From Methylomicrobium sp. (GTDB lineage Bacteria; Pseudomonadota; Gammaproteobacteria; Methylococcales; Methylomonadaceae), in the NCBI GenBank assembly GCA_007135635.1, contig SLIO01000102.1:1-18368 (forward strand): a DNA stretch of 18,368 nt, read 5' to 3'. Below, piece by piece: positions 1 through 8,200 of this stretch. The notes beneath the pieces are model-generated. The model was given only the letters and a program-made list of their open reading frames with translations, was not told the DNA's origin and searched no databases. Each line of letters begins with the position of its first letter. Positions within the stretch are counted from its first letter, which is position 1. Both the position numbers and the translations under genes were made by a program.

Positions 1-266
1 CAACGATTACCTTTCACGAGGATCCGCAACGACGCTTTACCGTCATGGAACTCATTACAACAGACCATGCGGGGCTCCTATCAAAAATCGGACATGTGTT
101 CAACGAACACAACATTCAATTGCACGACGCCAAAATCACTACGATAGGAAGCCGTGCAGAAGACATGTTTTATTTTACCGATTATCAATCCAACCCGATT
201 CAAGACCACGAAACGTTACAAAATTTGGAGCAAGCCATTCAATCTGCATTAAGCGACCATTTATAG
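1..266 (+). CDS. glnD: PII uridylyltransferase / uridylyl-removing enzyme GlnD, C-terminal end (partial)
   Basis: This is the last 87 codons of a gene that enters from the left edge, with the first complete codon at base 3. The translation is a C-terminal ACT domain: it contains FTVMELITTDHAGLLSKIG, then a segment matching the GlnD pattern 'HxAKITTIGxRxEDxFxxTD', and ends in a short helix. GlnD senses glutamine through its ACT domains and uridylylates or deuridylylates the PII proteins (GlnB/GlnK), controlling glutamine synthetase and nitrogen regulation. The nucleotidyltransferase and HD domains lie outside the window. The ATG at base 45 is internal (a Met inside the ACT domain), not the start. 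The gene converges on the PilZ gene with a 74-bp spacer in which I see no clear terminator. Identification is by recognised similarity to E. coli GlnD. Confidence 0.93.
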   Translation, partial: TITFHEDPQRRFTVMELITTDHAGLLSKIGHVFNEHNIQLHDAKITTIGSRAEDMFYFTDYQSNPIQDHETLQNLEQAIQSALSDHL

Positions 267-340
267 CCCTCTTTTGCTATATACTTCGCGCAGCCAAATT
301 TGCGGTTTTCTGACGCCATGCGAAATTACCCCGCATTGGT

Positions 341-739
341 TTATAAAGACAACATCGTAACTTCATTCGAAGCCAGTCGATTTTCAATAAAACGAATAAG
401 ATTCTCATAGCCATCACCTTCAAGATCCTTATATCGCATACCGATTTCGCAACGATCCCTTGCTATCCGGCGGGAAAACTCGACGTTACAACGCGCCTTT
501 ACCTGCAGAGGACGATCGCCGGTAAGCGGCAAATCCAACCAAGCATTTAATTCCACCGGACGACCGTTACGGATGTAACACCCGCCCGGAGTCATCAAGT
601 TCCGCTGAAATATACTGCATTGAATCGAAAACCCGTCACTGGAAGTATCAATAGCCAATACTCTAAGACGCACACCTTCTTCGTTGGTTACCACAACAGG
701 TAAATGCGCAGCAACACGAGGATAAATTTTCTTTTCCAT
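341..739 (-). CDS. PilZ-domain protein (possible c-di-GMP effector)
   Basis: This 132-aa single-domain protein is of a size typical for stand-alone PilZ proteins, which bind cyclic di-GMP and act on motility, polysaccharide production or surface behaviour. The second PilZ signature, [D/N]xSxxG, is visible as D31-T-S-S-D-G36. The N-terminal arginine motif RxxxR is present only as K4-I-Y-P-R8, so the first Arg is Lys and ligand affinity is uncertain. No signal peptide or membrane segment is seen. The start was chosen at the second of two close ATGs: the Shine-Dalgarno-like GGAG is immediately adjacent to the first ATG (745) but sits six bases before the one at 739. The gene is transcribed divergently from the multicopper oxidase gene. 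The target pathway cannot be deduced from the neighbours. Confidence 0.85.
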   Translation of the reverse strand: MEKKIYPRVAAHLPVVVTNEEGVRLRVLAIDTSSDGFSIQCSIFQRNLMTPGGCYIRNGRPVELNAWLDLPLTGDRPLQVKARCNVEFSRRIARDRCEIGMRYKDLEGDGYENLIRFIENRLASNEVTMLSL

Positions 740-1263
740 AGCCATCTCCGATCAACCAAATATTCTCACCAAAATTCTAGTCTATATATTCTTTTTTACC
801 AGACTAAATATACAGTTGTCGTTCATACCTAATTTACTTATTAAGATGACTCCGCCGCGAAACGGCAGCCCTTAACAATATTTTCAAAAGCGTCAATCCG
901 AATAATTGATCAATAACCTGTAAAAACTGCCGCCCCATTATCATAGCGATCTTCACGACCTACCAACATTAAAACATTCAAATCAAGGTCTTGACTTTAA
1001 TCAACCGCTAAGAAAGAATCTCCTGTATAATTTTCACACGAGTTATGTTGTTCAACACTCATGACTGACCGATAAAGCATCTAAATAAAGTTAAAAAGCA
1101 TTAAGCATTACCGACAATATCGGTAACTAACGATCAGGTGCCCGATAAATCATATAACCAAAACTATCCAAACGTTTTTCAGTCGATATGAAATAAATAA
1201 ACTTTCGCACTTTTTCCGAGTCACAATGGCTCGAATCATGTGTTTTTATTCAGAGGTCTTCGC
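740..1263. promoter_or_regulatory. Gene-free divergent spacer between PilZ gene and multicopper oxidase gene
   Basis: This AT-rich stretch of about 520 bp contains no convincing coding sequence. It must contain the promoters of the two divergent genes. A perfect TATAAT lies at 1026-1031 on the plus strand, but no good -35 box stands 16-18 bp upstream; a TTGACT at 991-996 is 29 bp away. A short palindrome, TCAAGgtCTTGA, lies at 983-994 and overlaps that TTGACT; it could be an operator. If the TATAAT is used, the oxidase mRNA would have a leader of about 230 nt. None of this is firm. Confidence 0.35.
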
Positions 1264-3006
1264 ATGCATAAAAATTTTCTTACCCTACTTTGCGGCGCCA
1301 TGACGCTTCTTGTTCCACTTGGACTGCAAGCAGCGAATGATTTGCCCCCTTCCGCTAAGATTGAACTGGGCGAATCAGAAGAAGTCTGTTCCGATTTCAC
1401 CTCTCCTGAATGGAGGAAAGCACAAGTCATCGACGGCGTTGAGATTCAGGAATCGACAGTTTGCAACCCGGATAATCCGGCTGATATCGCAGCGTTTGTC
1501 AAAGGCACCAACAACATCTCGATGTCGACGCTGATGGACACGCAACTAGCCGCTGACGCGATCATCAAAACCAATGACGTCGACGGCGACGGCGATCCCG
1601 ACCATATCATCATTAAACTCGAAATCGTCGAATTAAACGGCCATTCGCCCGACAGCACCGAACTGACTACCCAATTCGACATAGCGCCGGGTATACAACC
1701 GACATTTTGGGTGTTTGCGCCTAAAACGCGCGACATGTCGACGTTAAGCCTTTACGAACCGCAAGCCAATCCGTTACTACGCGTACCTTCGCCAACCATA
1801 CGCGTTGAAGTTGGCGATACTGTCTGGCTGGTTGTCGAAAATACACACCACATGCCGCATTCACTGCATCTGCACGGTGTAGATCATCCTTATATGGACC
1901 ACAGCGGTAGCGGTAACGACGGCGTCGGCCAAACCAGTGCAATGGATATCATGCCAGGCGAAAGTAAAACCTATGTCATCAAACCACGCCAAGCCGGTAC
2001 TTTTTATTATCATTGCCATGTTCAACCGCACACCCATATTCCAATGGGATTGCAAGGCCTTTTCGTTGTAGAAGAAAACCGTCCCAATAATTGGGTTCAA
2101 ACCTTCAATGTCGGCAACGGCCAAGTCCGACATCCCTCGGTCGCGGTTCTGGAAAAATATGCGCGCGAATACGATATGCATTATCAATCCGCCGACAAAG
2201 AACTGCACGAACTGGCTCGCTCGGCCAACGACCCGCGTCTGCTCGCGCAAAAACTCAATATGGAATACGACGTCACCGAGGCAAGCGACGATTATTTCAT
2301 GCTGAACGGTCGCTCATTCCCTTATACGATAAGAGAATCTTTGGTTGAAATGCAGCCGGATCAAAAGGTCAAATTGCGCGTTTTGAACGGCCATACCGAG
2401 GCAATGGCCTTGCATATTCACGGTCATAAACCAACCATTACACACTATGATGGCGTCGATAACGGCCCTGGAACCTATATCCAGCGAGATGTGCACACAT
2501 TGGTTCCGGCGCAACGGATCGACCTGGAACTGGACGGCACCGACGACGGCTTACACAGCTTCGGCGAAGGGGTCTGGATGATGCATGATCATGTCGAAAA
2601 AGCCTTTACCACCAACGGCATCGGCGAAGGCGGCGATATCAGCTTGGTTGTTTACAAAAATTTTCTCGACGAAAAAGGGATTCCGAAAATGCAAGGCTGG
2701 ACTCTGGCGCCTTATTTCACAAAAGAGTTTTGGCAAGGCAAATATCCGCTATGGCAGGATTACGACAAATGGCGCAGCCTAGGCCTACCCGATGCCCGAG
2801 GTTACAAAGCTCCTCTGCCATCCCCGCCTCAAATGATACTTGAAGGCCCATCGGATTCGATAACCTCTTCCTCGACCGCTTCGGAAAAATCGTTTATTGG
2901 CGACTTATTCTCTGGATTGGTTTTAGGCATCCTTGCTTATATGGCTATCGTGCGGCGCGAAGACATTTTCGCCTTGTATCATAAGTTCGTTAAGAAACCC
3001 GCATAA
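1264..3006 (+). CDS. Multicopper oxidase, two-domain type, secreted and C-terminally membrane-anchored
   Basis: This 580-aa protein has a Sec signal peptide (MHKNFLTLLCGAMTLLVPLG, cleavage probably after LQA) and a C-terminal hydrophobic segment (about 546-562) followed by basic residues, so it is probably a periplasmic enzyme anchored in the inner membrane. Cupredoxin domain 1 carries a full type-1 copper set: H199, C251, H256 and M261. It also has trinuclear-cluster HxH pairs H202/H204 and H250/H252. Domain 2 supplies H384/H386 and H441/H443, but Met replaces the type-1 His and Asp442 replaces the Cys, so only domain 1 can hold blue copper. A DxDGDGxxD calcium-loop-like motif lies at 105-113. 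The family oxidises substrates or Cu(I) with O2; the substrate here is unknown. ATG 1264 was preferred over GTG 1240 because AGAGG lies seven bases before it and the signal peptide starts there. Confidence 0.85.
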   Translation: MHKNFLTLLCGAMTLLVPLGLQAANDLPPSAKIELGESEEVCSDFTSPEWRKAQVIDGVEIQESTVCNPDNPADIAAFVKGTNNISMSTLMDTQLAADAIIKTNDVDGDGDPDHIIIKLEIVELNGHSPDSTELTTQFDIAPGIQPTFWVFAPKTRDMSTLSLYEPQANPLLRVPSPTIRVEVGDTVWLVVENTHHMPHSLHLHGVDHPYMDHSGSGNDGVGQTSAMDIMPGESKTYVIKPRQAGTFYYHCHVQPHTHIPMGLQGLFVVEENRPNNWVQTFNVGNGQVRHPSVAVLEKYAREYDMHYQSADKELHELARSANDPRLLAQKLNMEYDVTEASDDYFMLNGRSFPYTIRESLVEMQPDQKVKLRVLNGHTEAMALHIHGHKPTITHYDGVDNGPGTYIQRDVHTLVPAQRIDLELDGTDDGLHSFGEGVWMMHDHVEKAFTTNGIGEGGDISLVVYKNFLDEKGIPKMQGWTLAPYFTKEFWQGKYPLWQDYDKWRSLGLPDARGYKAPLPSPPQMILEGPSDSITSSSTASEKSFIGDLFSGLVLGILAYMAIVRREDIFALYHKFVKKPA

Positions 3007-3017
3007 ACTGCGGCTCT

Positions 3018-3048
3018 GCTTGCGGAATCCCGGAAGGATTCTGCAAGC
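3018..3048 (+). terminator. Stem-loop after the multicopper oxidase gene
   Basis: An inverted repeat of 13 bp with one non-Watson-Crick position (GCTTGCGGAATCC and GGATTCTGCAAGC) encloses the five-base loop CGGAA. It starts 12 bp after the oxidase stop codon. There is no T-run after it, so it is a weak intrinsic terminator at best, or an mRNA-stabilising 3' hairpin. Confidence 0.55.
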
Positions 3049-3094
3049 CTACTTACCCCTAACACAAGCCAGACACTAAGCTATACCTATCGCA

Positions 3095-3447
3095 CTTCAA
3101 ATTTCGAAATTAACTTAGGGAGACGTCGGAGTGCTAGGTCGATTTTTGCTCCTGCAAAATCGACATTCACACCTTCCCTGGCGCTTGTCGATTTTTGCTC
3201 CTGCAAAATCGACATTCACACCTTCCATGGCGATCGCAAAGGCTGCGTGACAGCATCGAAGAAGGCACAGAGCCTACATAGGCGTATTAACCCACCACCT
3301 AAGGATTTGGTCGTAAATAACTTCCCCTTTTTATGGAGGGTTCGGTTGCTCGATTGACAGGTGTCGGCGGAAGGAAAAGCCGCCGTCAAGCCCACATGGA
3401 AGTATTCACGGCGTCCTTTGACGGATACCCAGACTCCGAAATTTGAT
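3095..3447. repeat. Composite dispersed repeat R1 with short terminal inverted repeats
   Basis: This gene-free 353-bp block lies between the convergent oxidase and ubiF genes. Its ends are imperfect inverted repeats: CTTCAAATTTCG at 3095-3106 and CCGAAATTTGAT at 3436-3447. Both arms recur in a second copy, R3, at 16191-16337. The left arm shares a block ending in TCGGRGTGCT, and the right 46 bp (3402-3447) matches R3 16292-16337 at about 36 positions. The middle differs: R1 contains a 49-bp tandem repeat of hairpins and, in the right half, about 115 bp absent from R3 that contains a small GGCGG/CCGCC hairpin. No open frame is convincing. It is probably a non-autonomous mobile or REP-like element. 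Confidence 0.7.
3138..3232. repeat. 49-bp tandem repeat, two copies, each with a hairpin
   Basis: Copy 1 begins at 3138 and copy 2 at 3187. The first 40 bases are identical and the similarity continues to about 3232 with one mismatch. Each unit opens with a 27-nt hairpin (3138-3164 and 3187-3213) whose arms are GTCGATTTTTGC and GCAAAATCGAC, with TCCT in the loop and one bulged T. The same hairpin core appears in the MITE-like element at 4940-4966. Confidence 0.9.
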
Positions 3448-3468
3448 TAGTAAAGGGTATACAACAAT

Positions 3469-4686
3469 TTAAATAGACTCACCCTTAGCCAACTTGGGCA
3501 AATGTCCGTCCAAGCCCATCGCGGCCCGCATAACTTTTTTATTGGCTGGCGCAATGCGTCCAGCTAAACCCAACCCCAAATTCCGCAAAATCCTAATCGG
3601 CATGATATCGTTACTGAAAACCCGGTAAAAAACATCCATGACCGTCATCATTCTTAAATTATCTGCGCGCCTTGCCTTTTCATAACGTTTCAACTCAGCG
3701 ATATCGCCAACATTCCGGCCCGATCGATAAGCGTTGACCAACACCTCGGCTAACACAGCTGCATCGAGCAAACCGATATTGACGCCCTGCCCGGCCAATG
3801 GATTTATCATATGTGCGGCATCACCGACCAAAGCGACGCCAGGCTTCACATAATCCTGAGCGTGCTGCCGTTTCAACGGAAACGAAGCGGTACCCAAAAC
3901 AGCATTGATTCGACCGAGACACTCAGGAAACGCTTCGGTCAACTCCTTCAGCAATTGATCGCTGGGTAAGGATTTTAACCGCTTGATTGCACCAGGAGAG
4001 TTATACCAAACTAGTGACCCGTATCGACCGGTTAGCGGCAAAAAAGCTTGTGGACCACTTGGCACGAATCGTTGCCAAGTAATATCCTGCTGGGGATAAT
4101 CGGTTTCCACATAAATCACCAGTGCGTGCTGCTTATAATCCCAACCGGTCACGCCGATCCCGGAGGCCTGACGTACTTTAGAATTCCCTCCATCAGCACC
4201 GACTAAGACATTCGCCGTCAAAACTGTACCGTCATCCAACTCGACCACCGAACGATGACCATTGTCATCTAAACTACAATCGATGCGCTTAATTATCGCC
4301 GGACAAAATAAATTAACATTATCGAAATCCTGCAATCGCTCCAATAAGGCTAATTGAGTTACCCGGTTTTCGACGATATACCCCAACTCACTGTAATCAA
4401 TATCGTCACTGCAAAACTCGGTATCGCCGACGGATTCCCATACTCGCATACGCCGAAAAGGGCAATAACGGCGACTCAGAACACCCTGCCACGCACCGAC
4501 CGCCTCCAAAATATGCCGCGAAGCAATACTCAACGCGGAAACCCTAAGATCATGGGGTTGGTCTGAAGAAAACTCATCGGGGAATACCTGCTCGATCACG
4601 GCAACCTTAAGACCGCTACCACCTAATCCGCAAGCTACTGCGGCCCCTACCATGCCCCCGCCGATCACTACAACATCAAAATTCAT
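3469..4686 (-). CDS. ubiF: UbiF-like FAD-dependent ubiquinone-ring hydroxylase
   Basis: This 405-aa protein of the UbiH/UbiF/VisC (COQ6) flavoprotein monooxygenase family has the expected length. It contains the N-terminal dinucleotide-binding GxGxxG in VVIGGGMVGAAVACG (6-20), the DG motif around A164-D165-G166, and the FAD-ribityl GD motif in ALVGDAAHMINPLAGQG (285-301). The segments WQRFVPSGPQAFLPL, SLVWYNSP and FPLKRQHAQDYVKPG, and the C-terminal MDVFYRVFSND...RILRNLGL, match E. coli UbiF more closely than UbiH as I remember them. UbiF hydroxylates C6 of the benzoquinol ring in aerobic ubiquinone synthesis, at the inner membrane face. Subfamily assignment (UbiF versus a broader-specificity UbiL/UbiM-type enzyme) is less certain than the family. 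It stands alone and is divergent from the GltB-like gene. Confidence 0.8.
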   Translation of the reverse strand: MNFDVVVIGGGMVGAAVACGLGGSGLKVAVIEQVFPDEFSSDQPHDLRVSALSIASRHILEAVGAWQGVLSRRYCPFRRMRVWESVGDTEFCSDDIDYSELGYIVENRVTQLALLERLQDFDNVNLFCPAIIKRIDCSLDDNGHRSVVELDDGTVLTANVLVGADGGNSKVRQASGIGVTGWDYKQHALVIYVETDYPQQDITWQRFVPSGPQAFLPLTGRYGSLVWYNSPGAIKRLKSLPSDQLLKELTEAFPECLGRINAVLGTASFPLKRQHAQDYVKPGVALVGDAAHMINPLAGQGVNIGLLDAAVLAEVLVNAYRSGRNVGDIAELKRYEKARRADNLRMMTVMDVFYRVFSNDIMPIRILRNLGLGLAGRIAPANKKVMRAAMGLDGHLPKLAKGESI

Positions 4687-4808
4687 TTTTTTATTTGGAA
4701 TCCGTAATTAACATATAGAAATAGTTAACCAAACACTTTCGACAATAGTCAAAAGACAACCGAACCGAGCCAAGGATTGATTAACAATTGATCAAGACTA
4801 TAACAATT

Positions 4809-5032
4809 CAGCAATTCCCAGTTTGAGCATTTTTTGCTATGTTTAGGGCATGAAATATGCCTGCCGAGGAATCCAGCCCTTAAATCATCGAAGTTCGATC
4901 CGATAAGTAAGGTAGTTGGAATTTAGGGGCTGGATGAATGCGAATTTTGCAGGCGCAAAAATCCGCCCAACTGCCGACAACCTCGCTAAGCAAACTCCTT
5001 ATCCTTGTTTATTTTCAAATTGGGAATTGCTG
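4809..5032. mobile_element. MITE-like element with 17-bp terminal inverted repeats and 9-bp target duplication
   Basis: The left end CAGCAATTCCCAGTTTGA is inversely repeated at the right end (TCAAATTGGGAATTGCTG, ending at 5032), with one mismatch in 18. The element is flanked by a perfect 9-bp direct repeat, ATAACAATT, at 4800-4808 and 5033-5041, which is the signature of a transposition event. Inside are a second inverted repeat (4871-4885 against 4921-4935, 14 of 15) and a hairpin at 4940-4966. At 224 bp it is too short to encode a transposase, so it would be mobilised in trans. It lies in the divergent spacer between ubiF and the GltB-like gene. Confidence 0.85.
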
Positions 5033-5157
5033 ATAACAATTTGCATCTAAATGACTTAAAATGCGACTCATGATATTATTTGCAGGTTTCTCTGAACGCA
5101 AATGTCTGCATAACTCATTGCATGCCAATGCAAACTACTCTATTTGAGCAGTACGCT

Positions 5158-5192
5158 TTGACTCTTCCATGCATTGACTCTAACATGCATTG
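5158..5192 (+). promoter_or_regulatory. Putative sigma70 promoter overlaid by CATGCATTG direct repeats
   Basis: TTGACT (5158-5163) and TAACAT (5181-5186) are separated by exactly 17 bp and stand about 70 bp before the chosen start of the GltB-like gene. Two copies of CATGCATTG (5168-5176 and 5184-5192, 16-bp period) fall in the spacer and over the -10 box. A related inverted pair, TTGCAT/ATGCAA, lies upstream at 5118-5133. Repeats placed like this suggest a repressor operator. The regulator is unknown. Confidence 0.5.
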
Positions 5193-5252
5193 CCAGAAAA
5201 ACGAACTACTAACGCTGTTGATACACAGCATGACTGGAACGGGCTGGATATA

Positions 5253-8200
5253 ATGACTGAAATTTCCCGAATAAACCTCAAAGAACCTTTGCTTTACGAC
5301 GCGGATCTTTCCCAAGATAGTTGCGGCGTGGGTTTTATTACCCACAAACAAAGCAAACAGACTCACGAGCTGCTAGTCAAGGCTCATGAAGCGCTATGCA
5401 CGATTCCTCATCGCGGCGGCATGAGTGCAGAAGGTATCGGCGACGGAGCCGGTGTGAATGTCGACTTATCATTGAAGTTTTTTCGAAAAATCACCGGAAA
5501 CAGCAACTTGCTACTCGGGGAATTCGGCGTTGCAAACTTTTTCTTTCCGGAAGATCACGAGCGTTACGATGCATCCGCTATAGAATTGATCGAGAAGCAC
5601 CTAACTCGATACGATCTGCCGGTCATTGCCTGGCGAAACATTCCAGTGGACAGCCAAGTTATCAACGAAGCTTCCAGAAAAGCGCAACTACTGATCAAGC
5701 AAGTCATTTTCGCACGCCCGGAAGCTTTGAGTACGGCGACACATGACGAATTTGAAAAACTCATTCAGAGCGCACTGCTGGATATCGAAGCCGATGGCTT
5801 TACCCGTGACGAATTAACTGGTTTCTACCCATTATCGATGAGTTCGAGAACCCAGGTTTACAAAGGCCGTCTGAATTCTTTCGAAGTAATACCGTATTTC
5901 ATTGACCTCTACGACGAAGATCATGAAATTAACACCTTGTTTTTCCATACTCGATTCTCGACCAATACCGCACCAGCAACGATGATGGCTCAACCGTTCC
6001 GCTACATGGCGCATAACGGAGAGTTAAACACCGATAAAAAGAACCGTCTCAGTGAAAACGCCATTGCGCGCTTGCACAACAAACATATCGTCTTCCCTTG
6101 CGGGCAATCCGACTCGGGTCGTCTCGATCAAACATTGACTCGCCGAATTAATGAAGACGAACTCGATATCGTCACGGCTGTTTTAGCGATGATGCCGCCC
6201 GCATGGGAAAACGACACGACCCTGTCGCCTAAAGTACGTGCGATGCTCGAGTACTTCAGTCTCTATGAAGAAAAAAACGATGGCCCCGCAGCCCTCATTT
6301 TCTGCGACGGCATACGCGTTGGCGCGCGCCTTGACCGCTTAGGACTCAGACCCTTACGCTCAGTGGAAACCGAAATCTATCTAGCCGTCATGTCGGAAGC
6401 CGGTCAAATCGATTTCCCACCCAAGGATGTTATCAAACGCGGCCGTATAGAAGCCGGCGGAATGGTTTATTTCGACCACAGCACCGGACAAACATATAAC
6501 AGCCATCAAGTCTTGGAAAAACTCGCTGGACAAAAAGACTATGAAACGATGCTCCGCGAACGCAGCATACATATCAGCGAACTACCAGACGTCTCATTTG
6601 ATGAATTAACCCAGGTCAACGGTAAATTCAACATCGACCAGCAACACACGGCATACTCGCTGAATCAGGAAAGCTTTAAATTCCTGCTTGATCCGATGTT
6701 AAGCACCGGTCTTGAAAAAGTATCCGCAATGGGCTATGGCATTGCGCCGAACGTCCTGTCCGATGCAGAAGGCGGCATGTCCCGTTATTTCAGTCAGCGC
6801 TTTGCCCAGGTTACCAACCCGCCGCTTGATTCACTCCGCGAAAGTGACGGCATGACTTTGCGCGTAGCGCTCGGCGCCAAACCAACTTTTTCCGAAGGCA
6901 ACAGCAAGCAATTGATGATCGAGTCGCCAATACTGCAAAGAACTCAACTTGAGCAGATACGCAGGCAATCGAGTGTTAAAACCATCACACTGGACATGCT
7001 GTTCACACCGGACTTCGAAGACCCCAAAAATAATGAAGCCGTTCTTGAATCGGCAGTCAAAGACGTCTGTCAACAAATCGAACAAGCGGCCCGTGACAAT
7101 ACAGGCATCATCATTCTCAGCGACACCGGCATCAACCGCGATAAAGCAGCGATTCCCGCGTTGTTGATGATTGCTGCAGCCAATCAACACTTGGTCAAAC
7201 AGGGACTTCGCTTCCACTCTTCACTGATTGCTGAAACCGGACAAGTCGCCAGCGCTCACGATATTGCAACAATACTCGGCTTCGGTGCTTCAGCGGTCTG
7301 CTCGATTAGCGCCTACAATCGCGTCGTCAGTCAGCTTCCGCCCGAGAAACAGCCAAAAGCCCTCGATAATTTCAAAAAAGCGGCCGAAAAATCGCTGATG
7401 AAAACCATGGGCAAATTCGGGCTCTGCACCGTGGAAAGCTACATAGGCGGCGAATTTTTCGAATCGAATTATCTGGACACCAACGAACCGCGCCTGCAAC
7501 CGTATTTCCCGAATATCAACGCGCCGGTCGGCGGTGTGCGCTATGCCGACATTGCGAAAAGTGCGGCCGAATGGCATCACAAAGCATTAAGCATCAAGGA
7601 CGAAAAAGATATTCCTTTTATCGGTTTGTTCAAGGAACGGCAAGACGGCGCAGGCCATAGCTTCGGCAACCTTGCGGTCCGTGAATATATCAACATGACC
7701 GACGAGCCGATCTTGTATATTCCCCAAGACAAATCGCCCGAAGCTAGCGATACCGCTTATTTCGATTTCGGTTATGACAAACGCACGCCCGAACAAATCG
7801 ATAATTTCGGCATCACACCGGCTTATCGCAGCTTCGCCAAAAACCTGTATCAAGAGCGCGACAACCGACCTGCCGCATTACGCGATATCATGGACCTGCC
7901 GGCCGATATCAGCCAAGCGCAAAGCACGGCCGATTTCGACCGTATTTTGGGTAAGCAAAGCTTGCTCGGAAACAAAAATTACATGATTCACGGCATTGCT
8001 GTTGAACGCAACAACAGTGTCAACTATTCAATTACACTGCCTGAAAACAACAGCGCCACCCGACTGACCGCCCTCGCCGAACATTTTAAAAAACGGTTCA
8101 GCGATAGCAAAGCTGCCATCAACATTGTCAACAACGCATGCGAGATCAGACTAACCGATAGCGACAATCTATTTGGACAATATCTGGCAAATATCAAAAT

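Noticed and set aside
1240..1263. GTG start for the multicopper oxidase
   Set aside because: It would add charged residues ahead of a standard signal peptide, while ATG 1264 has a well-spaced AGAGG.
1264..3006. Copper nitrite reductase (NirK/AniA)
   Set aside because: NirK has nine residues between the type-1 Cys and the next His and lacks the second HxH pairs. Here the spacing is CX4HX4M and four HxH pairs are present, as in multicopper oxidases.
3138..3232. CRISPR-like array
   Set aside because: There are only two direct tandem units with no variable spacer and no cas genes; it is a tandem duplication inside a repeat element.
5190..5252. Upstream TTG start giving a 1848-aa GltB-like protein
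   Set aside because: The TTG overlaps the predicted -10 region and the added 21 residues have no family counterpart. ATG 5253 leaves a normal short propeptide before the catalytic Cys.
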